Shown in pieces: positions 17,533-26,284 of a DNA stretch of 44,644 bases (position 1 is the first letter of the stretch; each line of letters starts with the position of its first letter). The stretch covers positions 1-44,644 of the forward strand of contig NZ_JAKGTQ010000011.1 of NCBI RefSeq assembly GCF_021568285.1. Reading direction: 5' to 3'. Origin of the DNA: Rheinheimera sp. UJ63 (lineage in GTDB: Bacteria > Pseudomonadota > Gammaproteobacteria > Enterobacterales > Alteromonadaceae). The translations under genes were made by a program, and so were the position numbers. The notes below the pieces were generated by a model. It did no database searches and was not told the DNA's origin. It saw nothing but the letters and a program-made list of their open reading frames with translations.

Positions 17533-18306
17533 ATGCAAGAATATTTACAGAAACAATTTGGATTAAAAGATAAAGTTGCCATTGTGACTGGTGCAAGCCG
17601 CGGTCTGGGACAGGCAATGGCTATTGCATTAGGCGAAGCTGGCGCAATTGTTGTCGCCGTTGGTTCTAAACCAGAGAATGTTGCAGGAACAATCGCCAAA
17701 TTAGATGAAAAAAATATTCAAAGTTTGGCTTTGGGCTGCGATCAAAGTGACGGTAAACAGATTTCTTCAGTTATTGCCAAGACTATCGAAGTCTTTGGTC
17801 GTATCGATATCTTGGTAAATAACGCTGGTACTATCAAACGTGCCCCAGCACATGAGTTCTCCGACGAGGACTGGAATGAAGTTATTAACGTCAACTTAAA
17901 TGGTGTATTTAAATTTTGCAGGGAGGCGGGCAAGCATATGCTCAAACAAGGCTCCGGTAAAATTATCAACATAGCTTCTCTTTTAAGTTTTTCTGGCGGT
18001 ATTACCGTTCCCGCTTATGCAGCCAGTAAAGGTGGTGTTGCTCAAATTACTAAAGCTTTGGCAAACGAGTGGGCTGCTTCGGGCATACAGGTTAATGCAA
18101 TCGCACCTGGTTATTTCGAAACCGATAATACTTATAACTTGCGCCAAGACGCGGATCGTTTTGCCAGCATTTCAGCACGCATACCAGCGGGTGAATGGGG
18201 TAAACCTGAGGACTTGGCTGGGGCAACTGTGTTTTTAGCTAGCAATGCATCTAATTACATGAATGGCCACATAATGTTAGTTGATGGCGGTTGGATGGCG
18301 CGTTAA
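17533..18306 (+). CDS. kduD: 2-dehydro-3-deoxy-D-gluconate 5-dehydrogenase (SDR)
   Basis: Reduces 2,5-diketo-3-deoxygluconate to KDG with a nicotinamide cofactor in the cytoplasm. The 257-residue protein is a classical short-chain dehydrogenase: GASRGLG cofactor loop near residue 20, NNAG near 98, the catalytic serine in IASLLSFSGG, the YAASKGG Tyr/Lys pair near 164-168, and a C-terminal MLVDGGWMAR. The N-terminal LQKQFGLKDKVAIVTGASRG matches the KduD group. It lies 38 bases before kduI, the enzyme that makes its substrate, and 19 bases after the TRAP permease gene. The assignment rests on sequence and neighbours together. Confidence 0.92.
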   Translation: MQEYLQKQFGLKDKVAIVTGASRGLGQAMAIALGEAGAIVVAVGSKPENVAGTIAKLDEKNIQSLALGCDQSDGKQISSVIAKTIEVFGRIDILVNNAGTIKRAPAHEFSDEDWNEVINVNLNGVFKFCREAGKHMLKQGSGKIINIASLLSFSGGITVPAYAASKGGVAQITKALANEWAASGIQVNAIAPGYFETDNTYNLRQDADRFASISARIPAGEWGKPEDLAGATVFLASNASNYMNGHIMLVDGGWMAR

Positions 18307-18344
18307 GTCGCCTAAATATTATAAATTTAAATTGAGGGCTCGCT

Positions 18345-19175
18345 ATGGAATTCATGTTTTCCGCTGACAAGAGAAGCTACAAAACCATGCGTAATGACGA
18401 ATTGCGTGAAGCTTTTGTTACTAAACGTTTGTTCGAGGTAGGTAAAATAAACCTCACTTACACCGATGTTGATCGTTGTGTGATTGGTGGTATTACGCCA
18501 TCTTCCACCTCAATTGACTTGCCTACACACAAAGAGCTTGCTGCAGATTATTTTTGCCAGCGGCGTGAAGTGGGGATAATAAATATAGGTGGTAGTGGCT
18601 GTATTATTGTGGATGGTGAAACCTATCCGATGGCTAACAAAGACAGTCTTTACATTGCTAGAGGCAGTGAAAGGGTGTCGTTTAGTTCTGATGATTCGTC
18701 TCAACCTGCCAAATTTTACCTAGCATCTTATCCTGCTCATAGAATTACAAAAACTGTGCATGTTCCTAAAGATAAGGCCCAGCGCATTGAGTTGGGTAGC
18801 CAACAAACATCTAACGAGAGGACCATTTTTCAATCTATTCGTCCAGGTATAGTTGATACTTGCCAGCTGGTAATGGGTATTACCGAGCTCAAACCTGGTA
18901 GTGTGTGGAATACCAAACCGCCTCATACCCATTTTAGGCGCACAGAAGTTTACATGTATTTCGATTTGCCTGAAGAAGAAAGGGTTTTCCATTTAATGGG
19001 CGAGCCTTCAGAAATTAAAACACTTTCTCTATCACCAGAAGTCGCAATAGCTTCACCAAGTTGGTCGATTCACAGCGGTGTTGGCACAACAAACTACACG
19101 TTTATTTGGGCTATGGGCGGTGAAAACCAAGAGTTCGATGATATGGACCATTTAACTGTTGCTGATTTGGGCTAG
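18345..19175 (+). CDS. kduI: 5-dehydro-4-deoxy-D-glucuronate isomerase, cupin type
   Basis: Converts 4-deoxy-L-threo-5-hexosulose uronate, the product that forms after unsaturated uronates are released, to 2,5-diketo-3-deoxygluconate. The 276-residue sequence follows E. coli KduI throughout, including YFCQRREVGIINIGGSG, TSNERTI, and SPSWSIHSGVGT. The metal ligands are His194, His196, Glu201 and His243, matching His196, His198, Glu203 and His245 of the E. coli protein as I recall them. It is the last gene of the kdg-TRAP-kdu run; the next gene starts 110 bases later. An unrelated isomerase at 35483-36121 may do the same reaction. Confidence 0.95.
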   Translation: MEFMFSADKRSYKTMRNDELREAFVTKRLFEVGKINLTYTDVDRCVIGGITPSSTSIDLPTHKELAADYFCQRREVGIINIGGSGCIIVDGETYPMANKDSLYIARGSERVSFSSDDSSQPAKFYLASYPAHRITKTVHVPKDKAQRIELGSQQTSNERTIFQSIRPGIVDTCQLVMGITELKPGSVWNTKPPHTHFRRTEVYMYFDLPEEERVFHLMGEPSEIKTLSLSPEVAIASPSWSIHSGVGTTNYTFIWAMGGENQEFDDMDHLTVADLG

Positions 19176-19285
19176 CACAACAAACGTAATTGTAGCCTTT
19201 TGTGCTAGTCGATAAACATGAGCAGAACACGTATGTGATTTAGTCGGCATTGGTGTGTTTTTTGTTTTAATTTTAGGATATTGAA

Positions 19286-20443
19286 ATGGCTACAATCGCA
19301 TTTCTAAAAGAGACATTGTCAGGCGAGAAACGTTGCGCGCTGTTGCCAGAAAATGTGCAGTCGTACACGCGCCTCGGGGTTCAAGTGGTTTTTGAAAAAG
19401 GTTTAGGTGCAGGGCTATATATTTCAGATGAGTGTTATGTAGAAGCTGGAGCAAAAGTCGCAGAGAACCGTGAATCGATTTCTAAAGTTGCGGATATAAT
19501 TTTGTCGATTCATCCAGTTGAACTTATTGAGGTACCTCTGTTTACGGGAAAAGTACTTATTAGTTTTCTGGATCCCTTCAACAACAGTAACTATGTAAAA
19601 GCCTTACGGGAACACAGTGTCAGTAGCATAAGTATGGAAATGGTTCCCCGGACTACCCGTTGTCAGAAAATGGATGCGTTAAGTTCTCAAGCAAGTCTAG
19701 CGGGTTATGTCATGGTGTCTAAAGCTATGGCTTCACTAAATCGAATATTCCCAATGATGATGACTGCAGCAGGCACTATAAAACCTGCAAAAGTGTTTAT
19801 TGTTGGTGCAGGAGTTGCTGGTTTGCAAGCTATTGCCACTGCTAAACGATTAGGAGCAAATGTCATAGCTTTTGACACTCGTGACGTTGTTGCCGAGCAA
19901 GTTGAGTCTTTAGGGGCAAAATTCTTAAAAATAGATTTGGGTGATACCGGGCAAACCGATCAGGGCTATGCTAGAGCGTTAACAGCAGAACAACTTGCTA
20001 TCCAACAGCAAGCGCAAGAAAAATGCATCATTGATTCTGATATCGTTATTACCACAGCTCAACTTTTTGGCCGCAAGCCACCTAAATTGATTAGCGCTGA
20101 AACAGTAAAAAAAATGAAATCTGGTTCAGTCATAGTTGATATGGCTGCCGAAAATGGTGGCAATGTTGAAGGGAGCCAGGCAGGAAAGACTATTGAATTG
20201 CATGGTGTGACACTCATTGGTACAGGTAATTGGCCTAATGAAGTCCCGTATAATGCATCTCAAATGTATGCCAACAATCTATTCAATTTGGTCAGTGAGT
20301 TTTGGGATAAAAAGAGCAGTACTTTTATGATCGATCAGACAGATGAGATTCTTAGTATTGCGCTGATTACACATAATAAAAATTTTGTTAATCCTATTAT
20401 AGCTGATTTATATAAAAGCCCCGTGCAGGAGGCATCACAATGA
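19286..20443 (+). CDS. pntAA: Proton-translocating NAD(P) transhydrogenase, subunit alpha part 1
   Basis: The soluble NAD(H)-binding domain I of the membrane transhydrogenase that uses the proton gradient to reduce NADP+ with NADH. The 385-residue protein has the alanine dehydrogenase/PNT fold: KRCALLPENVQSYTRLG near the N-terminus, SSQASLAGYVMV near residue 135, and the cofactor loop FIVGAGVAGLQAIATAKRLG followed by an acidic residue in AFDTRD, typical for NAD. It is the split form (alpha1, alpha2, beta), as in Rhodospirillum rubrum; in E. coli the alpha parts are one chain. It overlaps pntAB by four bases. It follows kduI in the same direction, which is unusual company for this gene. Confidence 0.93.
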   Translation: MATIAFLKETLSGEKRCALLPENVQSYTRLGVQVVFEKGLGAGLYISDECYVEAGAKVAENRESISKVADIILSIHPVELIEVPLFTGKVLISFLDPFNNSNYVKALREHSVSSISMEMVPRTTRCQKMDALSSQASLAGYVMVSKAMASLNRIFPMMMTAAGTIKPAKVFIVGAGVAGLQAIATAKRLGANVIAFDTRDVVAEQVESLGAKFLKIDLGDTGQTDQGYARALTAEQLAIQQQAQEKCIIDSDIVITTAQLFGRKPPKLISAETVKKMKSGSVIVDMAAENGGNVEGSQAGKTIELHGVTLIGTGNWPNEVPYNASQMYANNLFNLVSEFWDKKSSTFMIDQTDEILSIALITHNKNFVNPIIADLYKSPVQEASQ

Positions 20444-20715
20444 CTACTGTTTATTTACTGTTTATCTTAATACTCGCTGTATTTGTTGGTTTTGAATTGA
20501 TTCGTAAAGTTCCCGCGACGTTGCATACACCTTTGATGTCTGGAGCGAACGCAATTTCGGGTATCACTGTTATTGGTGCTGTTAGCTTAGCTGGTGGAGT
20601 ACAGCATGAATGGGCCACCTGGTTAGGGGCAATCGCTTTAGTGCTCGCGACTATCAATGTAGTGGGTGGTTATTTAGTAACAGACCGTATGTTAGCCATG
20701 TTTAAAAAGCGGTAA
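20440..20715 (+). CDS. pntAB: NAD(P) transhydrogenase, subunit alpha part 2
   Basis: A 91-residue membrane subunit with three hydrophobic helices (about 2-17, 35-52 and 57-80). It contains HTPLMSGANAISGITVIGA, a strongly conserved segment in this subunit family. It contributes helices to the proton channel together with PntB. The start overlaps the pntAA stop by four bases, and pntB follows after nine bases, so the three subunits should be made together. Confidence 0.93.
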   Translation: MTTVYLLFILILAVFVGFELIRKVPATLHTPLMSGANAISGITVIGAVSLAGGVQHEWATWLGAIALVLATINVVGGYLVTDRMLAMFKKR

Positions 20716-20724
20716 GGGAAGCCA

Positions 20725-22095
20725 ATGTTAGACGTTTCGTTATTTATCAACTTTATGTATGTATTATCAGCAACGCTTTTTATCTTTGGTTTGAAATTAC
20801 TTGGTCATCCTTCTAGTGCAAGAAAAGGCAATTTATTGTCAGCTGTTGCTATGTTTATGGCTGTAATAGTGACCTTATTAAGCAAGGAGATTCTTTCATT
20901 CGAGCTCATTTTCGTCAGTATCTTATTAGGTTCAATAATTGGTTTTTTTGCCGCTAAGAAGGTTGCTATGACTGATATGCCTGAACTGGTTTCACTTTTC
21001 AATGGAACCGGTGGATTGGCCAGCTTAGCGGTGGCTTATGCGATGCTGGTGAGCGGTGCTGAGCTATCTGTCTTTATTCTTTTCGTCAGTTATTTAGCTT
21101 TATTTATCGGCGCCGTGACCTTTTCAGGCAGTTTAATAGCTTGGGCTAAGTTGAGTGAACGTATGGTTGGACGTCCAATCGTTTTTAAAGGCCAAGCTAC
21201 GTTAAATATTGCTTTGATCATTGCTGCCATCACAATGGGTTTCCTTATTGTTAACCAACCACATGTTGCGACTTGGCATTATATCGCCATCGCTTTGGCA
21301 CTAATCATTGGAGTAATGGCAGTAATTCCCATTGGAGGTGCAGATATGCCGGTGGTTATTTCTTTGCTGAACAGTTACTCAGGGCTTGCGGCTTGTGCTG
21401 CTGGATTTGTGCTTGAGAATAACCTACTAATAGTAGCGGGTTCACTGGTCGGTGCTAGTGGGATAATACTGACAAACATTATGTGTAAGGCCATGAATCG
21501 TTCATTGATTAACGTACTTACTTCTGGTTTTCAGGTTGTTGTCAGCAGTAATATGAAAATTGAAGGTGAGATTAAGGCCATGACAGCAGATGATGCATTT
21601 TATGTGCTGGAAGCGGCGCAGTCTGTCGTAGTTATTCCTGGTTACGGTATGGCGGTGGCTCAGGCACAGCATACTATGAAGGAACTTCAACATCTGCTTG
21701 AAAAAAACGGCGCTGAGGTTGTTTATGCCATTCATCCGGTTGCAGGTAGAATGCCGGGTCACATGAATGTGCTACTTGCAGAGGCTGATGTTTCTTATGA
21801 ACAGTTGCAAGAAATGGACGAAATTAATGCGCGAATAGAACACTTCGACGTAGCGATTGTAATAGGCGCGAATGACGTAGTGAATCCAGCCGCGCGCGAG
21901 ATGAAGGGGAGCCCCATATACGGTATGCCTGTGATTAATGCAGATTTAGCCAAAAACGTATTTGTGTTGAAAAGAGGTATGGCAACAGGTTTTGCTGGTA
22001 TAGATAATCCGCTATTTTTCAAACTCAATACTCGAATGATTTTTGGAGATGCAAAAGAGACATTGGGAAATTTAGTAAGACAATTCTCAAGCTAA
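20725..22095 (+). CDS. pntB: NAD(P) transhydrogenase, subunit beta
   Basis: A 456-residue protein with about nine membrane helices (to about residue 265) followed by the NADP(H)-binding domain III. The domain III cofactor segment VVIPGYGMAVAQAQHTMKEL and the later IHPVAGRMPGHMNVLLAEA and IVIGANDVVNPAA segments are typical of PntB. Together with the two upstream proteins it forms the complete transhydrogenase, which yields NADPH from NADH at the cost of proton import. The fba gene follows after 20 bases. Confidence 0.94.
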   Translation: MLDVSLFINFMYVLSATLFIFGLKLLGHPSSARKGNLLSAVAMFMAVIVTLLSKEILSFELIFVSILLGSIIGFFAAKKVAMTDMPELVSLFNGTGGLASLAVAYAMLVSGAELSVFILFVSYLALFIGAVTFSGSLIAWAKLSERMVGRPIVFKGQATLNIALIIAAITMGFLIVNQPHVATWHYIAIALALIIGVMAVIPIGGADMPVVISLLNSYSGLAACAAGFVLENNLLIVAGSLVGASGIILTNIMCKAMNRSLINVLTSGFQVVVSSNMKIEGEIKAMTADDAFYVLEAAQSVVVIPGYGMAVAQAQHTMKELQHLLEKNGAEVVYAIHPVAGRMPGHMNVLLAEADVSYEQLQEMDEINARIEHFDVAIVIGANDVVNPAAREMKGSPIYGMPVINADLAKNVFVLKRGMATGFAGIDNPLFFKLNTRMIFGDAKETLGNLVRQFSS

Positions 22096-22115
22096 AAGTA
22101 ATAAAGAGGGAACAT

Positions 22116-23195
22116 ATGAATCTATTAGATTTAGTGCCAGCTGGTGTAGTAAATGGGGTCGATGTGGAAACTCTTTATAAAGTAGCACGCGATAATCAGT
22201 TTGCTTATCCTGCTGTAAATGTAATTGGGACCCATTCGATTAATGCAGCTCTAGAGGCGGCAAAAATAGTACAGTCGCCAATCATTATTCAATTGTCTTT
22301 TGGCGGCGCTTCGTTTTTTATGGGTAAGGGAGTGGGTTTGTTGGCGCATGATTGCGCCATAACCGGTGCTATTGCTGCTGCTCATTATGTTCATTACGCA
22401 GCTAAGCTTTATGGTATACCAGTAATTTTGCATACTGATCATGCGTCTAAAAAACAGCTGCCTTGGATTGATGGGCTATTGAAGGCCGGTGAGCAGTATT
22501 TTGAGCAAACCGGTAACCCCTTGTTTAGTTCTCACATGCTGGATTTGTCAGGAGAAGCACTCGAAGAGAATATCGCTATTTGTGCAGATTATCTTCAACG
22601 TATGGCAAAAATAGATATGGCGATTGAAATTGAGTTGGGTGTAACAGGTGGAGAGGAAGACGGTGTTGATAATTCTCACATTGATAATTCTCTGCTCTAT
22701 ACACAGCCACAAGATGTTGCCTATGCCTATGAAAAACTGTCCCAAGTTAGCTCTCAATTCACTATAGCAGCATCATTCGGCAATGTTCACGGTGTGTATA
22801 AGCCGGGTAACGTTAAGCTCACCCCGGAAATTTTGAAAAACTCACAATCTTATGTTGCTGATAAGTTCGGTTTGGCAGCCAAGTCACTGAACTTCGTTTT
22901 TCACGGCGGTTCTGGTTCAAGTCCAGATGAGATAAAACAAGCCATCAGCTATGGTGTTGTTAAAATGAATATTGATACAGATACGCAGTGGGCTTGTTGG
23001 CAAGGAGTTCACAGTTACTATGAGGGCAACAAAGGATATTTACAAAGTCAAATCGGTAATCCTGATAATGCAGATGGACCAAATAAGAAGTTTTACGATC
23101 CTCGAGTTTGGCTTCGTCAAATGGAAGAGTCAATGTCCCAACGACTGGAGCTGGCATTTACCGAATTGAACTGTATCAAACGATATGCTAATTAA
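22116..23195 (+). CDS. fbaA: Class II fructose-bisphosphate aldolase
   Basis: A zinc-dependent aldolase of 359 residues, the same length as E. coli FbaA and clearly related to it: ILHTDHASKKQLPWIDGLL (with Asp108 and His109 at the active site), SSHMLDLS, EIELGVTGGEEDGVDNSH, FGNVHGVYKPGNV, VFHGGSGSS and KMNIDTDTQWA. It interconverts fructose-1,6-bisphosphate with DHAP and glyceraldehyde-3-phosphate. Here it is the last gene of the run that begins with kdgK. Rhamnose breakdown gives DHAP and the KDPG route gives glyceraldehyde-3-phosphate, so on ulvan the enzyme would probably work in the gluconeogenic direction. It is likely a second, locus-specific copy, but this cannot be told from the window. 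A GAGG ribosome site precedes it. Confidence 0.95.
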   Translation: MNLLDLVPAGVVNGVDVETLYKVARDNQFAYPAVNVIGTHSINAALEAAKIVQSPIIIQLSFGGASFFMGKGVGLLAHDCAITGAIAAAHYVHYAAKLYGIPVILHTDHASKKQLPWIDGLLKAGEQYFEQTGNPLFSSHMLDLSGEALEENIAICADYLQRMAKIDMAIEIELGVTGGEEDGVDNSHIDNSLLYTQPQDVAYAYEKLSQVSSQFTIAASFGNVHGVYKPGNVKLTPEILKNSQSYVADKFGLAAKSLNFVFHGGSGSSPDEIKQAISYGVVKMNIDTDTQWACWQGVHSYYEGNKGYLQSQIGNPDNADGPNKKFYDPRVWLRQMEESMSQRLELAFTELNCIKRYAN

Positions 23196-23353
23196 ATAAA
23201 TCACAGCTAACATTGCCGGTCAAAATAAGTCACAAAAAATCACAATAACTCTTTTGGCGTCGATTTAATTCATGTAAGATGCTTCGAAAACGATACAAAA
23301 TTTCAATGACGCTAGCATTGAACCCTTGTTAATCTGCTTCGAGGTAAAATTAA

Positions 23354-24763
23354 ATGATTAAACCTGTCCGCCACTTTCTAAATGTTTTCGCTGGGTTGCT
23401 GATGTGTGCTACTTACACATCAGCAACGTTTGCATCAGATAAGCCCAATATCATTTTTATATTGACTGACGATTTGGGATTCAACCAAGTTGGTGCCTAT
23501 GGCGATACGTCAATTAAAACGCCAAATCTAGATCAAATGGCAAGCAACGGTATTCGTTTTGATCATGCCTATGCTGGCAACACGGTTTGCTCTCCTTCGC
23601 GTGTTTCTCTGTTTACTGGGCGCGATGGACGTTACATGGTTAACAACGCAAACACGGTGCAACTGCAAGATATTGATATCACCATGGCTCATGTGCTCAA
23701 ACATGCCAATTACGATACGGCACTATTTGGAAAGTATTCTATCGGTTCCCAGATGGGAGTAACGGACCCATTGGCTATGGGATTTGATACTTGGTATGGT
23801 TTCTATTCGATTCTAGAAGGACATCGTCAATATCCCCATATCTTGTGGCGTGATGGTGAAAAAATTCGTATTAAAGAAAACGAGGGTGGTAAAAAAGGGG
23901 CTTACGCTCAAGAGTTATTTACTAATGAAGCCATAAAGTATATCAAGCAAGATCGAGAAAACCCTTTCTTTATTATGTTAGCTTATTCATCGCCACATGC
24001 TGAACTTGCCGTGCCTGAAAAATACAGTGATATGTATGGCTATGATGAGAAAGCCTACCTTGGTATGAAAGACGGTGTTCCGTCTGACAAATACGCAGCT
24101 TATTACCCAGAACCTGTTGATAACCCCAATGCAGTGTTAGCCGGAATGGTGTCTGCTCTTGACGAGTATGTTGGTCAAGTCATTAAAACTCTTGAAGAAC
24201 AAGGTGAACTTGATAACACTTTAATTTTCTTTACTTCTGATAATGGACCACATGATGAGGGGGGCGCAAATCCTGCGTTCTTTAAAGCTGCGGGTCCCTA
24301 CAAGGGTATAAAACGCGATCTTTATGATGGTGGTATTCACGTACCCATGTTGGTGCAGTGGCCTGCGAAGATTAAACAAAGCCGTGTTGATGATACCCCT
24401 TGGACATTTGCTGATGTATTACCAACCTTGGCAGAAATTGCAGATGTTAATTTGAATCTTGTACCCCGCGTTCGCACAAATGGTGTATCTATTAAAGGAA
24501 TTTTGAATGACTCGCCTGTAGAAATGCCTGAAAGGGTTCTTTATTGGGAGTTTTCGAAACAAGTAGGCGATCCTAACTCTGGCATTATTGGTGACACTTA
24601 TCAGGCAGCTCGCAAAGGTAATTGGAAAGCCGTCCGTTATGGTTTTAACGCTGAAGTTGAGCTCTACGATATTCTCAAAGATCCCGGTGAATCTAAAAAT
24701 CTGGCGGCTAAAAATCCTGCTATTGCACAAGAATTCTTAACACTATTTGAACAATACAAATAA
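23354..24763 (+). CDS. S1-family sulfatase (formylglycine type)
   Basis: A 469-residue exported sulfatase with a signal peptide (hydrophobic core about residues 8-22, likely cut near TFAS-DKP). The formylglycine signature is Cys79 in CSPSR followed by LFTGR, and the metal-binding Asp pair is in LTDDLG (39-40), with a later DNG metal site in FFTSDNGPHDEGG. It needs conversion of Cys79 to formylglycine by a maturation enzyme, which is not encoded in the window. In this locus it should remove sulfate from rhamnose in ulvan or ulvan oligosaccharides; whether it acts on chain ends or inside the chain cannot be read. It starts a plus-strand run of depolymerases, 158 bases after fbaA, with a GAGG ribosome site. 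Confidence 0.9.
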   Translation: MIKPVRHFLNVFAGLLMCATYTSATFASDKPNIIFILTDDLGFNQVGAYGDTSIKTPNLDQMASNGIRFDHAYAGNTVCSPSRVSLFTGRDGRYMVNNANTVQLQDIDITMAHVLKHANYDTALFGKYSIGSQMGVTDPLAMGFDTWYGFYSILEGHRQYPHILWRDGEKIRIKENEGGKKGAYAQELFTNEAIKYIKQDRENPFFIMLAYSSPHAELAVPEKYSDMYGYDEKAYLGMKDGVPSDKYAAYYPEPVDNPNAVLAGMVSALDEYVGQVIKTLEEQGELDNTLIFFTSDNGPHDEGGANPAFFKAAGPYKGIKRDLYDGGIHVPMLVQWPAKIKQSRVDDTPWTFADVLPTLAEIADVNLNLVPRVRTNGVSIKGILNDSPVEMPERVLYWEFSKQVGDPNSGIIGDTYQAARKGNWKAVRYGFNAEVELYDILKDPGESKNLAAKNPAIAQEFLTLFEQYK

Positions 24764-24830
24764 CAGCATGTGCGCCACGTAATATAACGTCGGTGCATCT
24801 TAGACATTGATTAATTCAAGAGATATTTTC

Positions 24831-26264
24831 ATGACTAGAATGATATATGTCAGCTTTACCATCTTGCTATCACTTTTATTGGGTGGATGCAGTGTAGAGG
24901 GCGGTGATAAAAGCCAACCTCAAATGGTTGACTACTTTGCAGATAATGGTACTGGTAATCCACTTGCTGTTGTGCAGCAACCAGCAGGTGAATACCACAA
25001 TGGTATTACCTATGTGTCTTATCAAGGGCCTTTCGAAGATCCCTACATAGCCGCATACAATCATGAAGCTCAAAGTTGGCTAGGACCCTTTCGTGCAGGA
25101 ACCAGTGATTTAGGTAGACGAGTGGGACGTACAAAATTCGACAACCATGGTAAACCTACATTACTTATTGATGATCTCGGTTACATCCATATTTTTTATG
25201 GCGGTCATGGTGGCGATAAGCATCATGGTGTGAACACCCTAGGTGATGTTCATCACGGAGCAAATAAACACTCAATCTCAAAACGCCCTCTTGATATCAC
25301 TGAGTGGGAAGCGGTCGATAATATTTCGGTTTTTGGCACCTATAATCAAGCAATCAAAATGGATAATGGCGATATCTATCTGTTTTATCGTCATGGCGCA
25401 CATAGAAGTGATTGGGTATACCAAAAATCTACCGATCATGGCCGCACCTTTCAGCCCCCGGTTTCTTTCTTGAAACATAAAAGACGCACTGACGTGAAGG
25501 CGGTGGATAGCTGGTATGCCTGGGTTACTAGAGGGGAAGGCAATGAGTTAATTATAAGTTTCGACTATCACTTATGTTTGGATCACGACGCTGGCATCGA
25601 TAGCCGAGGCCATGTTCCGCGGCGTCATGATGTGCACTTTATGGTTTTTAATACAGAAACGGATGAATGGCGCACAGTTGATAATCAACCATTAAATATT
25701 CCACTTACCAGAGAAGAGGCAGAGCAGAAAACACTAGTTATGGATACTGGTGATATGTGGACATTTAACGGCTCGACACACTTGGATAACAAAGGAAATC
25801 CTCACGTTTCTATTAATATGGGTAAGGATATTGGTGAAAAAGCAGGTGGGCCTAAACTAACTTATCATCTTCGTTGGGATGGCAACGAATGGCTTGGTGG
25901 CAGCCCAGTGAATGGCCAAAAATCAGGTATCTCTCGTGGTGATTTTGAGGTAACCGATCCTAATACAATTCGATTCATTATTTCAGACTCGGATGGCAAA
26001 GACGGTGTTGTAGCTGAATGGCTTAGCCGTGATGGCGGCGACAGTTTTATTAAAACACGCGAGCTTCTGCGCCGTAAAAACTCGACTTTTGCAACTACCG
26101 CAATGATCAAAAATGCACACCCTGATGCGCAAGTGATTGTTGGGCAAATTGCCAGAGATACAGCAGATAGAAAAATCTTTTTACTTGGTCAAAAAGGACC
26201 TATTCAACGTCCATTAAAAGACGCGACCTTGCCAAAAGATACGTCAACGTTTGTAAGTAAATGA
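24831..26264 (+). CDS. PL25-family ulvan lyase, lipoprotein
   Basis: A 477-residue predicted seven-bladed beta-propeller that cuts ulvan between sulfated rhamnose and uronic acid by beta-elimination, leaving an unsaturated uronyl end. Counting from the chosen ATG, the likely catalytic and charge-neutralising residues are His106 (DNHGKP), His126 (YGGHGG), Tyr171, Arg187 and Tyr229. These have exactly the spacing I recall for the PL25 enzyme PLSV_3936 (His123, His143, Tyr188, Arg204, Tyr246; constant offset of 17). The N-terminus ends in LLGGC, a good lipobox with Ser at +2, so it is probably anchored in the outer membrane. I chose ATG 24831, with AAGAG eight bases upstream, over the in-frame TTG at 24807. 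The GH105 gene follows after 20 bases. Confidence 0.88.
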   Translation: MTRMIYVSFTILLSLLLGGCSVEGGDKSQPQMVDYFADNGTGNPLAVVQQPAGEYHNGITYVSYQGPFEDPYIAAYNHEAQSWLGPFRAGTSDLGRRVGRTKFDNHGKPTLLIDDLGYIHIFYGGHGGDKHHGVNTLGDVHHGANKHSISKRPLDITEWEAVDNISVFGTYNQAIKMDNGDIYLFYRHGAHRSDWVYQKSTDHGRTFQPPVSFLKHKRRTDVKAVDSWYAWVTRGEGNELIISFDYHLCLDHDAGIDSRGHVPRRHDVHFMVFNTETDEWRTVDNQPLNIPLTREEAEQKTLVMDTGDMWTFNGSTHLDNKGNPHVSINMGKDIGEKAGGPKLTYHLRWDGNEWLGGSPVNGQKSGISRGDFEVTDPNTIRFIISDSDGKDGVVAEWLSRDGGDSFIKTRELLRRKNSTFATTAMIKNAHPDAQVIVGQIARDTADRKIFLLGQKGPIQRPLKDATLPKDTSTFVSK

Positions 26265-26284
26265 ATTTATGTTGAGGACTTGCT

